From contig NZ_JACCBV010000001.1 of the NCBI RefSeq assembly GCF_013409785.1, forward strand, positions 2,790,001 through 2,854,000: a stretch of 64,000 bases of DNA, read 5' to 3'. Below, piece by piece: positions 9,489-24,423 of the stretch. Made by a program: the position numbers and the translations under genes. The first letter of the stretch is position 1. Each line of letters begins with the position of its first letter. Origin of the DNA: Microbacterium immunditiarum. Its GTDB lineage: Bacteria > Actinomycetota > Actinomycetes > Actinomycetales > Microbacteriaceae. Under the pieces are notes generated by a model. It saw only the letters and a program-made list of their open reading frames with translations. It had not been told where the DNA came from and made no database searches.

Positions 9489-9513
9489 TCTCCGGACATG
9501 CCGGGGCGAGTCA
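9489..9513 (-). repeat. Right terminal inverted repeat of the IS3 element
   Basis: Perfect inverted copy of 8171-8195. It lies just upstream of orfA, whose start codon is at 9462, so any promoter of the element sits within or beside it. Confidence 0.95.
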
Positions 9514-9615
9514 CTGGCGCCCCGGCGCCGATGAAAGGGTGGCTCGCTCACCTCTTGACAGTCCCGACGCGCCTCTGCAATATGCGTGAGCATACAAATC
9601 TGACCACCATTCGAC
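9514..9615. other. Short DNA between the two insertion sequences
   Basis: About 100 bp of unique sequence between the IS3 right end and the IS21 target duplication. It holds no gene. Removing the IS21 element joins it to 11757 onwards. Confidence 0.6.
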
Positions 9616-9620
9616 GGGGT
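9616..9620 (+). repeat. 5-bp target duplication, left copy (GGGGT)
   Basis: GGGGT immediately precedes the IS21 left terminus at 9621 and is repeated at 11752-11756 right after the element. IS21 elements typically duplicate 4-8 bp, so this supports simple and fairly recent transposition. Confidence 0.85.
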
Positions 9621-9690
9621 TGTCGACGACGCTCCAGAACCCGGCCAAAACGACGCTTGAAAACTAGGCCACCCGGACCAGATTGGGTGG

Positions 9691-11684
<1,994 letters not shown>

Positions 11685-11751
11685 CGAAACGACGAATCGG
11701 TGGCCTAGTTTTCGCCCGTCGTTTTGGCCTGGTTCTCAACCGTCGCCGACA

Positions 11752-11756
11752 GGGGT
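11752..11756 (+). repeat. 5-bp target duplication, right copy (GGGGT)
   Basis: Matches 9616-9620 exactly and directly follows the right terminus of the IS21 element. Confidence 0.85.
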
Positions 11757-11998
11757 TGCTCATGTCACGATCTGAGGTTCGCAGGAAGTTGCGTCTGATA
11801 GCCGGCATGGGGGTCACCGACAGAAGCTGGTGACACAACCGCCACAGGTTACAGAGGGAATTGAGTCGACACCAGCAGGCAAGAATGCTGGAGCACCTCA
11901 GCCCCCGACGAAAGACTCATGCGCGAGCAGCCGCCAATGCGGCAAGGGCTTCCCCAGCGGGCGAGGGCATGTCGTCCGCGCGAGTGCGAAAGGACCCC

Positions 11999-12634
11999 AT
12001 GTCGAGCACACAGAGCGCGAGACGACGAATAACCGCGATGCTCGCCGTCGGCCTCATGGCCGCAGGCGTCGCGATGGCCGCCACGCCCGCAGTCGCGGAT
12101 GAAGGCGACCGCTCCGACGAGACGGTTGTCATCAACGGCCGCGAGTTCGGTCCCGAAGACGGGCTCGAGGTCATCACGGAGAGCTACGAGATGAAGCCCG
12201 GCGGCGAGCCGGTCGGGGCTGAGTTTCCTTCCGCTCCTACCGGCGAGATAACCCCGCTGGTCTATTGGGGCTCAAGCTACGCGTACGCCGAGGAGATCCT
12301 CTACCTGATGTATCGGGGATATGGCTACGCCGCCGCGAACGTCTACTCGGGGAAGCGCATCATCAGCGTGTGCTTCTGGTGGACGCGTGCCGGCGTGCGC
12401 CTCTCGCCCAACACCTGCTCGAACGCGTGGAGCACGGGATCGTCCTGGAACCCCGGCCTCCAGGTCGGCCGAGACCAGTGGGACACCCTGGACCCGAACG
12501 CGCCGCCCACCGTGTTCAACATCCAGACGACCCGAATCGACCCGGGCATCTACTGGGCGGCGTCGTGGGTTCGCCCCTCGCGTGGTGTCCTCGAGGGGCG
12601 AACTCACGAGTCGTGCACTTCATCGGGCGCGTAG
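11999..12634 (+). CDS. Secreted protein of unknown function
   Basis: A 211-residue protein. The chosen ATG follows GAAAGGA and opens a classical signal peptide (SARRRITAMLAVGLMAAGVAMAATPAVA, cut before DEGD). In-frame ATGs at 11861 and 11969 give an unsuitable N-terminus and lack a well spaced ribosome binding site. The mature part is acidic at first, then aromatic-rich (YWGSSYAYAEEILYLMYRGYGYAAANVY), with two cysteines (SVCFWW, SPNTCSNAW) that may form a disulphide. I do not recognise the family. It overlaps the end of the convergent repressor gene by 31 bp. It sits right after the IS21 element in the accessory region. Confidence 0.7.
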   Translation: MSSTQSARRRITAMLAVGLMAAGVAMAATPAVADEGDRSDETVVINGREFGPEDGLEVITESYEMKPGGEPVGAEFPSAPTGEITPLVYWGSSYAYAEEILYLMYRGYGYAAANVYSGKRIISVCFWWTRAGVRLSPNTCSNAWSTGSSWNPGLQVGRDQWDTLDPNAPPTVFNIQTTRIDPGIYWAASWVRPSRGVLEGRTHESCTSSGA

Positions 12635-12825
12635 ACCAGGAGATCGCCGGGCTGACACCCGAGAACCCGGCATATCGCCTCGAGCGTGGAGAATCTGACG
12701 GCCTTCGCGCGCCCGCTCTTGAGGACGGAGACGTTGGCGGGCGTGATGCCGATCGCTGCGGCGAGCTGATTCACCGTCATCTTCCGCTTGGCGAGTTCGA
12801 CGTCGAGGTTCACGACGATCGGCAT
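12604..12825 (-). CDS. Small XRE-type (YozG-like) transcriptional regulator
   Basis: A 73-residue protein that is essentially one Cro/C1-type helix-turn-helix: KMTVNQLAAAIGITPANVSVLKSGRAKAVRFSTLEAICRVLGCQPGDLLVY. The ATG at 12825-12823 overlaps the upstream gene stop as TGATG, so it is coupled to the DUF2975 gene. Such pairs are a recurring two-gene module in actinobacteria and firmicutes. It probably represses its own operon through the palindromes upstream of 13301 (inference). Confidence 0.88.
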   Translation of the reverse strand: MPIVVNLDVELAKRKMTVNQLAAAIGITPANVSVLKSGRAKAVRFSTLEAICRVLGCQPGDLLVYAPDEVHDS

Positions 12826-13301
12826 CAGATCACCTCGGCGAGCTCGGCAGCGTAGCTCGTCGCTGTGGAGAGGAGGCCGCGAATCACGATGAAGACGAGG
12901 AACGCCATCACACCGATGAGCGCCCCTGCGATGAGTCCGATGGCGACCAAGCCGGGGAGCGCAGAGGTGACAGTCAGCGCTGCGAAGGCGAGCGCCATCA
13001 GTCCGGTGAACACCGCCGCAACCCACGCCATCGCCGTCAGCACGCCCAACGCTGTGGGAACGAAGATGCGACCACGGCCAACCATCGACAGCAGAACCCA
13101 CAGGAGGACAAGGACCGACTGGATGCACGCCACCGCGACGATGGCCCAGACGATCCCCGCGATCGCTAGGGGGTGGTAGCCGGGGAAGTTCGCCATGGTC
13201 TCACTCGCCGCAAGCGGAATGATCACGGCTTGCACGGGAATCAGCAGCAGAACCAAAAGCGCACAGGCGAGCTTCGCCAGCCCGGTGACCCAACCGTTCA
13301 T
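12825..13301 (-). CDS. DUF2975 family membrane protein
   Basis: A 158-residue protein with four predicted membrane segments (ACALLVLLLIPVQAVII, IAGIVWAIVAVACIQSVLVLLWVLL, LTAMAWVAAVFTGLMALAFAAL, LIAGALIGVMAFLVFIVI). Length, topology and the partner HTH gene fit DUF2975, whose role is unknown. The ATG at 13301 follows GGAGG; the open frame continues upstream to 13508, but that part would cross the promoter. Membrane protein and repressor may form a sensing pair (inference). Confidence 0.82.
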   Translation of the reverse strand: MNGWVTGLAKLACALLVLLLIPVQAVIIPLAASETMANFPGYHPLAIAGIVWAIVAVACIQSVLVLLWVLLSMVGRGRIFVPTALGVLTAMAWVAAVFTGLMALAFAALTVTSALPGLVAIGLIAGALIGVMAFLVFIVIRGLLSTATSYAAELAEVI

Positions 13302-13310
13302 GCGACCTCC

Positions 13311-13347
13311 GTATCGTTTCGCGATACAATACATCGACAAACGATAC
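13311..13347 (-). promoter_or_regulatory. Palindromic operator-like sites before the DUF2975-XRE operon
   Basis: GTATCG (13311-13316) and CGATAC (13322-13327) form an inverted repeat with a 5-base spacer. In addition GTATCGTTT (13311-13319) is the exact reverse complement of AAACGATAC (13339-13347). The nested palindromes end about 10 bases before the DUF2975 start codon and probably bind the XRE protein encoded by the operon. Confidence 0.65.
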
Positions 13348-13570
13348 TCTCGGTAGTGGCTGGGTGGGATCACCGAGCTCGGATCGGAACCGGCCGCATG
13401 TCCGGTAGGACGCTTGCGCGCTTTGGAGGAGGGAGCGTCGGGTTGCTCACTGGGCTCCGGAGACCGCCGGAAGACGAATGCGGGCAACGATTCGTCGATA
13501 GTGCCCACAATACAGAACTGGAGACGGCGCCCCGAAGCGGAAAACAGCCGTCTAACCGGGACCTCCTAGG

Positions 13571-13643
13571 TGGACCTGAGGGGACTCGAACCCCTGACCC
13601 CCTGCATGCCATGCAGGTGCGCTACCAGCTGCGCCACAGGCCC
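13571..13643 (-). tRNA. tRNA-Ala (anticodon GGC)
   Basis: The cloverleaf is complete over 73 nt. The acceptor stem GGGCCTG pairs with CAGGTCC and includes the G3-U70 pair that marks alanine tRNAs; the discriminator is A. The D arm is GCGC-AGCTGGTA-GCGC, the anticodon stem-loop CCTGC-ATGGCAT-GCAGG gives GGC, and the T arm is GGGG-TTCGAGT-CCCC. No CCA is encoded. A -10-like TAGAGT lies about 36 bp upstream (13679-13684). Its 3' end faces the accessory region. Confidence 0.97.
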
Positions 13644-13763
13644 GGATGCCGCTCCGAAGCGCTCGGAACAACTCGTCCACTCTACTACACGGCGAGCCGT
13701 GCCTCGAACCGCAGCCAGTGTCGGACGGCGTCCCTAAGGTGAACTCGACGAAAGGGATCTCGC

Positions 13764-14186
13764 ATGATCAGGCTTGGCAACATCACGTTCTACGCTGACA
13801 ATCCGCCGGCGCTCGCGCGCTTCTGGTCCGACGTCTTCGGCTACCCCTACAGGGAATTCGAAGGCGAGCTGCGGCAACAGCTGCTCGACTCCGGTCTCAC
13901 CGACGAGGATCTCCAGAAGCGCGGGCTCGCCGAAGATCCCGAGGGTAAGGGTCCACGCCTCTTCTTCCATCACGCGTCGGAGGCGAAGCGGGGCCGAAAC
14001 CGGATCCACCTCGATGTCAACGTCGAGCGCGAGCCCGGCGATGAGGCCGCACTCGATGCCGAGAAGGATCGGCTCGTGGCGCTGGGCGCCGAGGTCGTAC
14101 GGCTCGTCGAGCAGACGTGGGGGCCGTGGCCCGAGCGGTACTACCAGCTGCGCGATCCCGAGGGAAACGAGTTCTGCCTGCAGTAG
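13764..14186 (+). CDS. VOC (glyoxalase/bleomycin-resistance fold) family protein
   Basis: A 140-residue protein with one vicinal-oxygen-chelate unit: LGNITFYADNPPALARFWSDVFGYPYRE at the start and NRIHLDVNVE and ERYYQLRDPEGNEFCLQ at the end. The final E in GNEFCL is a usual metal ligand. The substrate cannot be predicted. GAAAGGGA precedes the ATG. It is transcribed away from the tRNA gene. Confidence 0.85.
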   Translation: MIRLGNITFYADNPPALARFWSDVFGYPYREFEGELRQQLLDSGLTDEDLQKRGLAEDPEGKGPRLFFHHASEAKRGRNRIHLDVNVEREPGDEAALDAEKDRLVALGAEVVRLVEQTWGPWPERYYQLRDPEGNEFCLQ

Positions 14187-14223
14187 GCGGGAGAATCTCG
14201 CTCCGTCCGCGACGGAGGCAGGG

Positions 14224-14604
14224 TCAGTCCTCGGCGGAGGCGCCCTGCTTGATGTCGACGGGGACGAGGGGGCAGTCCTTCCACAGGCGCTCGAGCCCGT
14301 AGTAGACGCGCTCCTGCTCGTGGAAGACGTGCACGACGAGGTCGCCGAAGTCGAGCAGCACCCAGCGAGCCTCCTGGCGCCCCTCGCGGCGCAGGCGCTT
14401 GTAGCCGGCCTCGAGGAGTTTCTCCTCGATCTCGTCCGCGATCGCGGCCACGTTGCGCTCACTCCGACCCGATACGAGCAGGAAGATGTCGACGAGGGGC
14501 AGCGGTCCTGACACGTCGAGGGCGACGAGGTCCTCGCCGCCCTTCGAGTCCGCGGCGGTTGCCGCGATCGCGAGCATCTCGCGTGCCTGGTCGGTCGCCG
14601 TCAT
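14224..14604 (-). CDS. rsfS: Ribosome silencing factor RsfS
   Basis: A 126-residue RsfS (DUF143/Iojap) protein that binds ribosomal protein L14 and blocks joining of the subunits when nutrients run low. Signature parts are LVALDVSGPLPLVDIFLLVSGRSERNVAAIADEI and WVLLDFGDLVVHVFHEQERVYYGLERLW. The ATG at 14604 overlaps the stop of the upstream gene as TGATG; the TTG just before it is less likely. It is the last gene of the nadD operon, a conserved arrangement. Confidence 0.95.
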   Translation of the reverse strand: MTATDQAREMLAIAATAADSKGGEDLVALDVSGPLPLVDIFLLVSGRSERNVAAIADEIEEKLLEAGYKRLRREGRQEARWVLLDFGDLVVHVFHEQERVYYGLERLWKDCPLVPVDIKQGASAED

Positions 14605-16004
14605 CAAAGAACTCCCGTCACGAAGGCGAGGATCAGAACGCCGACCAGCGCCAGCGCGAGGGCGCCCGCCGTGATCGCGAGCGAGATCATGAGGCGGCTG
14701 CCCTTCTCGGGCGTCGGGGGCTTGATGATCTCGCCCGGCGTCTTCACGGTGCTGATCGCAGCGCTCGCCGCGATCGGCGTCGGCGATGAATGGGCCGGCA
14801 GCTCGCCGTCGACGAGCACCGCGTCGACTTCCTTGCCGTCGGCGGTGCCCGGGATGGCTCCCGTCGAGCCGAGACCCTCGGGCAGGTTGAACGTGCCCGT
14901 GACGAGCACCTCACCCGTCGCCGCGACTGGAGCCACGATGCCCGACTGGTCGGGCTGTGGCACGATGAGCGCGTTCGGCGTGCCCGTCGAACCGCTCGTC
15001 GACGCCGACGTGATGAGCTCGTCGAACGACGGCGGAAGCACAACGTTCGGCGCACCCTCCGCGAGCAGCCCCGCTCCGAGGTGCGAGCTCACCGCGCCGC
15101 GCTCGCCGGTGCCGGGTGCGTGCGACCGGTCAGCCGCACGCTCCGGCTCGCTCTCGACCTTTGGCGACGCGTAAGGCGCGGATTCGCGCCAGGACGCAGC
15201 CGGCGGAGGAGGCTGCTCGGCCTCGCGCTCCTGGGTGACCCCGGCAGCGCTGAGCAGCCACGTGGGCACGCCGCTCTCACCGGTCTCCTGCGGAGGCTCC
15301 GTCTGGGGAGCGGGTGGCTCCGGCTCCGGCGCCGGTGCCGGAGCGCCGAACAGGGGCGTCCTCGGCTCCGGTGCCGGCGCGGGAGCGCCGAAGAGGGGCG
15401 TCCTCGGCTCCTGCGTCCGCGGCACCGGCCACACGCGAGCAGGCGGCTCGGCGACAGGGGTCTGCCACGCGGCCGGTGCGGGCGGGGCATCCGTGTTCGC
15501 GACAGCCGGCGCATCGGTCGCCGCCGATGTGAACGCCGAGGCCACCTCGGGCGTGATCACCGGAACGGATGCAGTGCGGATACGCTCCTGCTGGCGCGCC
15601 TGGCGGCGGGTGAGCGGCGCGACGCCGAGATCGACGGCCGAGTCCGCAACAGGCGGCGGCGGCAGCGCAGGCGGCTCAGCGGGACGGGCGAGCGGTACGG
15701 CCGGCGTCGACGCTACGGGCGGTGCGGCCGGCGCCGAAGGCGCCGGAGCCGAGAAGACCGGAGCCGAAGGCGCCGGAGCCGAGAAGACCGGAGCCGAGAA
15801 AGCGGGAGCCGAGGGAGCCGGAGCGGAGGGAGCGGGAGTGGAGTAGTCGGGTCGCGCGATAGGCGCCGAGGTCACGGGCGGCGTGGGAGCAGCGGGAGCA
15901 GGGGCGGCCGCGGCATCCACAACCGGCGTCGCGCCGGTGGTGCGGATCTCGCGCAACTGCTTTCTTGTGAGAGCTGGAGTATCCGGCTGCTCGGGTGTAC
16001 TCAT
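14604..16004 (-). CDS. Pro/Ala-rich single-pass membrane protein of unknown function
   Basis: A 466-residue protein between nadD and rsfS, overlapping both (ATGA with nadD, TGATG with rsfS). It opens with [19 protein letters not shown] related motif, [20 protein letters not shown], follows the first repeat region. Low-complexity segments include AP-S-AP-x-FSAP repeats and two exact [14 protein letters not shown] units. The only membrane segment is at the C-terminus ([23 protein letters not shown]), placing a long disordered chain on the cytoplasmic side if N-in. No enzyme motif is visible. Coupling to nadD and rsfS suggests a growth-related role, which is inference. Confidence 0.85.
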   Translation of the reverse strand: MSTPEQPDTPALTRKQLREIRTTGATPVVDAAAAPAPAAPTPPVTSAPIARPDYSTPAPSAPAPSAPAFSAPVFSAPAPSAPVFSAPAPSAPAAPPVASTPAVPLARPAEPPALPPPPVADSAVDLGVAPLTRRQARQQERIRTASVPVITPEVASAFTSAATDAPAVANTDAPPAPAAWQTPVAEPPARVWPVPRTQEPRTPLFGAPAPAPEPRTPLFGAPAPAPEPEPPAPQTEPPQETGESGVPTWLLSAAGVTQEREAEQPPPPAASWRESAPYASPKVESEPERAADRSHAPGTGERGAVSSHLGAGLLAEGAPNVVLPPSFDELITSASTSGSTGTPNALIVPQPDQSGIVAPVAATGEVLVTGTFNLPEGLGSTGAIPGTADGKEVDAVLVDGELPAHSSPTPIAASAAISTVKTPGEIIKPPTPEKGSRLMISLAITAGALALALVGVLILAFVTGVL

Positions 16005-16597
16005 TCCTTGCTCCGGTAAAGATGATGCTTCGCAATGTATTGGACGACCCCGTCGGGCACGAGGTACCACACCGGGTGTCCACGACGGACGCGATCCCGG
16101 CAGTCCGTCGACGAGATGGCGAGGGCCGGAACCTCGAGCTGACTCACATCGTCGCTCGGCAGTCCGTCTGTGCTGAGCACATGTCCTGGACGCGAGACGG
16201 CGACGAAGTGGGCGAGGTCCCACAACTCATCATGGTCTCTCCAACTGAGAATTTGCGCTATGGCGTCTGCGCCCGTGATGAAGAAGAGCTCCGCAGATGG
16301 TCGCTCGGCCTTGAGATCGCGCAGCGTGTCGATCGTGAAGGTGGGCCCTTTGCGATCGATGTCGACCCGGCTCACTGTGAAGCGCGGGTTCGAGGCGGTC
16401 GCGATGACCGTCATCAGGTACCGGTGCTCGGTGGCCGAAACGTCATGCTTCTGCCACGGCTGGCCCGTCGGCACGAAGACGACCTCGTCGAGGTCGAACG
16501 ACTGAGCCACCTCGCTCGCGGCGACGAGGTGCCCATGGTGGATGGGATCGAACGTCCCACCCATGACCCCGATCCGCGGGGCTCGTTCGCCCGACAT
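16001..16597 (-). CDS. nadD: Nicotinate-nucleotide adenylyltransferase NadD
   Basis: Adenylates nicotinate mononucleotide to deamido-NAD in NAD synthesis. 198 residues with the nucleotidyltransferase motif [31 protein letters not shown] and the C-terminal [28 protein letters not shown] (the family usually has ISST-x-IR). It follows the small membrane gene by 10 bp and overlaps the next gene by four bases. Confidence 0.97.
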   Translation of the reverse strand: MSGERAPRIGVMGGTFDPIHHGHLVAASEVAQSFDLDEVVFVPTGQPWQKHDVSATEHRYLMTVIATASNPRFTVSRVDIDRKGPTFTIDTLRDLKAERPSAELFFITGADAIAQILSWRDHDELWDLAHFVAVSRPGHVLSTDGLPSDDVSQLEVPALAISSTDCRDRVRRGHPVWYLVPDGVVQYIAKHHLYRSKE

Positions 16598-16607
16598 CCA
16601 GTGCGGC

Positions 16608-16832
16608 CTAGTGGCCGTGTTCCACCCGCTGCACGTCGTTCGCGTGGGCGCGCGCGTAGGCCTCCGCCTTCGGCGAGTGGCGGTTGGCCACGTTGCGGTA
16701 CGAGAGCGTCACGAAAGCGAGAAGCGTGAAGACCACGAGCGCGACGATCCCGTACACGACGGTCTCGGCAGCGACATTGCCGGTGTGCTCGGACTCTTCT
16801 GCTGCGAACGTGATGAGCGAGACGAGGGTCAT
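16608..16832 (-). CDS. Small single-pass membrane protein
   Basis: A 74-residue protein with one membrane segment ([27 protein letters not shown]) followed by a polar, His-rich tail. It lies between proA and nadD in the same direction, ten bases before nadD, so it is probably co-transcribed. The family is not recognised. Confidence 0.75.
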   Translation of the reverse strand: MTLVSLITFAAEESEHTGNVAAETVVYGIVALVVFTLLAFVTLSYRNVANRHSPKAEAYARAHANDVQRVEHGH

Positions 16833-16884
16833 TCGGGCTCCGTTTCGATCGTGCGCCGGGTGGCGCGCCCGTCCAGTCTAAGCC

Positions 16885-18143
16885 TCACTCGCGAACCTGT
16901 CCGGCCCCGCGCGCGATCCACTTCGTGCTCGTGAGCTCCGCGAGACCCATCGGACCGCGTGCGTGGAGCTTCTGCGTCGAGATCCCGACCTCGGCGCCGA
17001 ACCCGAATTCGGCGCCGTCGGTGAAGCGCGTCGACGCGTTCGCCATGACGACCGCGGAGTCGACCTCGGCGAGGAAGCGCTCCGCGCTCGCGTCGTCCTG
17101 GGTGATGATCGACTCGGTGTGGTGGGTCGAGTAGCGGCGGATGTGCGCGAGCGCGTCGTCGAGGTCGTCGACCACGCGCATCGATAGGTCGAGGCTCAGG
17201 TACTCGGTCGCCCAGTCGTCGTCCGTCGCCGGAACGACGCCCTCGGCGAGCGCCGACACGCGGTCGTCGCCGTGCACGGTCACTCCCTGCTCCTGGAGTG
17301 CCGCCACCACCGGCGAGACGAGCCGCTCGGCCGCGTCGCGGTGCACGAGCACAGTCTCGACGGCGTTGCACACGCTCGGGCGCTGCACCTTCGCGTTCAC
17401 GACGATGTCGCGCGCCCACTCGAGGGGCGCACTCGCGTCGAGCACGATGTGGACGACGCCGGCGCCGGTCTCGATGACCGGGACGGATGACTCGGTGACG
17501 ACCGCCTCGATGAGCTGCGCGCTCCCCCGCGGCACGAGCACGTCGACGATGCCACGCGCGTGCATGAGCTCGCGCGCGCCCTCGCGCCCGAACGAGTCGA
17601 CCGTCTGGATCGCCTCGGGGTCGATCCCCCGGTCGGCGAGAGCGTCGCGCATCACGTCCACGAGCGCGGCGTTCGTGAGCTCGGCGGCAGTCCCGCCGCG
17701 CAGCACGACGGCGTTGCCGGAGCGCAACGCGAGCGCGGCGATGTCGACCGTCACGTTCGGACGCGCCTCATAGATCGAGCCCACGACGCCGAACGGCACC
17801 GAGACCTTCGTCAGTGCGACGCCGTTCGGCAACACCCGCTCGTCGAGAACGCGCCCGACCGGGTCCGGCAGTGCCGCGACCTCGCGCACGGCCGTCGCGA
17901 GGGCGCCGACACGGGGGTCGTCGAGGCGCAGGCGGTCCTGCAGGGCGACGCTGAGCCCCGTGGCGCGGCCGCGCTCGAGATCCTCGGCGTTCGCCTCGAC
18001 GATCGCGGGAGTCGCCGCCTCGATGGCGTCGGCGATGGCGAGCAGGGCGTCGCGCTTCTCGGCGTCGGTCAGGCGTCCCACACTGCGCGCGGCCTCCTTC
18101 GCGAGCAGCATGCGGTCGCGGGCGGTCGTCGCGGCGGTGGCGG

Positions 18144-18147
<4 letters not shown>
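16885..18147 (-). CDS. proA: Gamma-glutamyl phosphate reductase ProA
   Basis: NADPH-dependent reductase of the second proline-synthesis step, 420 residues, normal length. The ALDH-fold signature has the catalytic Cys in QRPSVCNAVETVLVH; VPFGVVGSIYEARPNVTVDIAALALRSGNAVVLRGG is the conserved nucleotide-binding region. The ATG overlaps the stop of proB by four bases, coupling the two enzymes. Confidence 0.97.
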
Positions 18148-20638
<2,491 letters not shown>

Positions 20639-20896
20639 TCACTCCGCCGTCGCGACGATGTTGACGACCTTGCGGCCGCCCTTGGTGCCGAACTCGACAG
20701 CGCCCGCCGCGAGGGCGAACAGCGTGTCGTCGCCGCCACGGCCGACGTTGGCGCCGGGGTGGAAGTGCGTGCCGCGCTGGCGGACGAGGATCTCGCCGGC
20801 GTTGACGACCTGGCCGCCGAAGCGCTTCACGCCGAGGCGCTGGGCGTTCGAGTCACGACCGTTGCGGGTGGAGCTTGCGCCCTTCTTGTGTGCCAT
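20639..20896 (-). CDS. rpmA: 50S ribosomal protein L27
   Basis: 85 residues, typical start [29 protein letters not shown] and [22 protein letters not shown]. It lacks the cleaved N-terminal extension seen in firmicutes. AGGAGAGA precedes the ATG. It is the second gene of the rplU-rpmA operon. Confidence 0.98.
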   Translation of the reverse strand: MAHKKGASSTRNGRDSNAQRLGVKRFGGQVVNAGEILVRQRGTHFHPGANVGRGGDDTLFALAAGAVEFGTKGGRKVVNIVATAE

Positions 20897-20914
20897 CTCT
20901 GCGTCTCTCCTGGC

Positions 20915-21223
20915 TTACTTGATGCCGGTGATCTTGACGCGCGTGAGCTCCTGACGGTGGCCCTGGCGCTTCTTGTAGCCGGTCTTGTTCTTGAACTTCT
21001 GGATCACGATCTTCGGGCCGCGCTCCTCACCGAGAACCTCGGCGGTCACAGTGACCTTCGCGAGCTTGTCGGCGTCGGTCGTGACGGAGTCGCCGTCGAC
21101 GAACAGCACGGCGGGCAGCTCGATCTTGTCGCCGACCTTCGCGGCCTGGCGATCGAGAACGACGATCGTGCCGACCTCGACCTTCTCCTGTCGCCCGCCG
21201 GCGCGCACAACTGCGTAAACCAC
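20915..21223 (-). CDS. rplU: 50S ribosomal protein L21
   Basis: 102 residues ([24 protein letters not shown] ... [26 protein letters not shown]), full length. The start is a GTG at 21223 behind AGGTGTGA. It is the first gene of the operon with rpmA, 18 bp ahead of it. No L21-binding leader structure is evident in the short upstream sequence. Confidence 0.98.
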   Translation of the reverse strand: MVYAVVRAGGRQEKVEVGTIVVLDRQAAKVGDKIELPAVLFVDGDSVTTDADKLAKVTVTAEVLGEERGPKIVIQKFKNKTGYKKRQGHRQELTRVKITGIK

Positions 21224-21384
21224 TTCACACCTGTTTCTTCTGGGAGCGCACGCGCTCGGGATGTCATGAAAGACGTGGCGCGGATATCTCGACGCACCAA
21301 AGGACTACTTTACCGGATGCCTCGTACCCTTGGCAAAAGCACCCACCCCGTGTCGCGGCGGCCCTTCGCCCGGTCCCGCGTGCA

Positions 21385-21390
21385 TAGGAT
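21385..21390 (+). promoter_or_regulatory. -10 box TAGGAT of a probable leaderless promoter
   Basis: TAGGAT ends six bases before the GTG of the DUF4031 gene, which has no ribosome binding site. Transcription would start at or next to the first codon. Confidence 0.6.
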
Positions 21391-21396
21391 CGGCGC

Positions 21397-21663
21397 GTGG
21401 CGATCCTGATCGACGACCCCCTGTGGCCCGCACACGGGCGGCGGTGGGCGCACCTGGTCAGCGACTCGAACCTCGACGAGCTCCACGAGTTCGCGGCCGC
21501 GAACGGCATCCCGCGGCGCGGGTTCGACCTCGACCACTACGACGTGCCGGAAGAGGCGCACGCGCGCCTCGTGGCGGCAGGCGCTCAACACGTGAGCGGC
21601 CACACGCTCGTGCGCGCGCTCATCGCGTCAGGTCTGCGCGTGCGCGGCCGCGACCGGCGCTGA
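21397..21663 (+). CDS. DUF4031 domain protein
   Basis: An 88-residue protein. AILIDDPLWPAHGRRWAHLVSD is the conserved start of DUF4031, with FDLDHYDVPEEAHARLVAAGAQHVSGHTLVRALIASGLR. The function is unknown. It begins with GTG directly behind a -10 box, so its mRNA is probably leaderless. It is convergent with the RNase E/G gene and separated from it by a bidirectional hairpin. Confidence 0.88.
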   Translation: MAILIDDPLWPAHGRRWAHLVSDSNLDELHEFAAANGIPRRGFDLDHYDVPEEAHARLVAAGAQHVSGHTLVRALIASGLRVRGRDRR

Positions 21664-21684
21664 GCCTCCCCTTCCGGGGAGGCT
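21663..21684. terminator. Bidirectional terminator between DUF4031 gene and rne
   Basis: AGCCTCCCC and GGGGAGGCT form a perfect 9-bp stem with a TTCC loop. It sits in the 30-bp gap between two convergent stop codons, overlapping the last base of the DUF4031 stop. Confidence 0.8.
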
Positions 21685-21693
21685 CGCACCGTA

Positions 21694-24105
<2,412 letters not shown>

Positions 24106-24410
24106 CTACGGCGTACTCCCTGCGGGGCGGCACCGCGCGCCGCCCGGCGAAATCTCGTGCTGCGCCGCTCCGTGCCCTCCGGTCCGGGGCGGTGCTGCGA
24201 ACTCACTCGGTCTGCAGCGGAACCCGGCTCTGTCGGCGGGGCTCGCGCTGCGGGGGCTGTCATCGCCCGAAGTCTGCGTTGATGCGGTGTTCGCGGCGCG
24301 GCCGCGACACATCCCGTCCATTATCGCACCTTCGCGGAGGTTTGCCCATCTCGCGGGACACCACGCCGTTTCCACGGCGGATGCGGCGGCATCCGCCCAG
24401 TCGTCGATGC
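24106..24410. other. Divergent intergenic region between rne and the VKOR gene
   Basis: About 300 bp without a gene. It must contain the rne promoter on the minus strand. The only clear elements are the hairpin at 24376-24397 and the -10 box of the VKOR gene just beyond it. Confidence 0.5.
24376..24397. repeat. Inverted pair of the GGATGC/GCATCC word
   Basis: GGCGGATGC (24376-24384) and GCATCCGCC (24389-24397) form a perfect 9-bp stem with a four-base loop. It contains one copy of the core-enriched word GGCATCCG and lies in the divergent rne/VKOR spacer. Confidence 0.8.
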
Positions 24411-24416
24411 CATAAT
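24411..24416 (+). promoter_or_regulatory. -10 box CATAAT of a probable leaderless promoter
   Basis: CATAAT ends seven bases before the ATG of the VKOR gene. There is no ribosome binding site, so the transcript probably begins at the start codon. No -35 match is seen. Confidence 0.65.
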
Positions 24417-24423
24417 CCGTGGC

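Larger units (their letters stand above)
8171..9513 (-). mobile_element. IS3-family insertion sequence, 1343 bp
   Basis: The element is bounded by perfect 25-bp inverted repeats at 8171-8195 and 9489-9513, both starting TGACTCGCCCCGGCATGTCC read inwards. It encodes OrfA and OrfB in overlapping frames on the minus strand, as usual for IS3. Three- or four-base target duplications are not seen (GGGC on the left against CTGG on the right), so either the flanks have changed or the element arrived through recombination. Both frames look intact. Confidence 0.93.

Noticed and set aside
11763..11834. 23-codon frame after the IS21 element (MSRSEVRRKLRLIAG)
   Set aside because: Too short to judge; it resembles an N-terminal helix of a transposase but could be chance.
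14604..16223. Longer start for the Pro/Ala-rich protein
   Set aside because: The extension to 16223 overlaps nadD out of frame; the ATGA overlap at 16004 and the upstream GGAG fit better.
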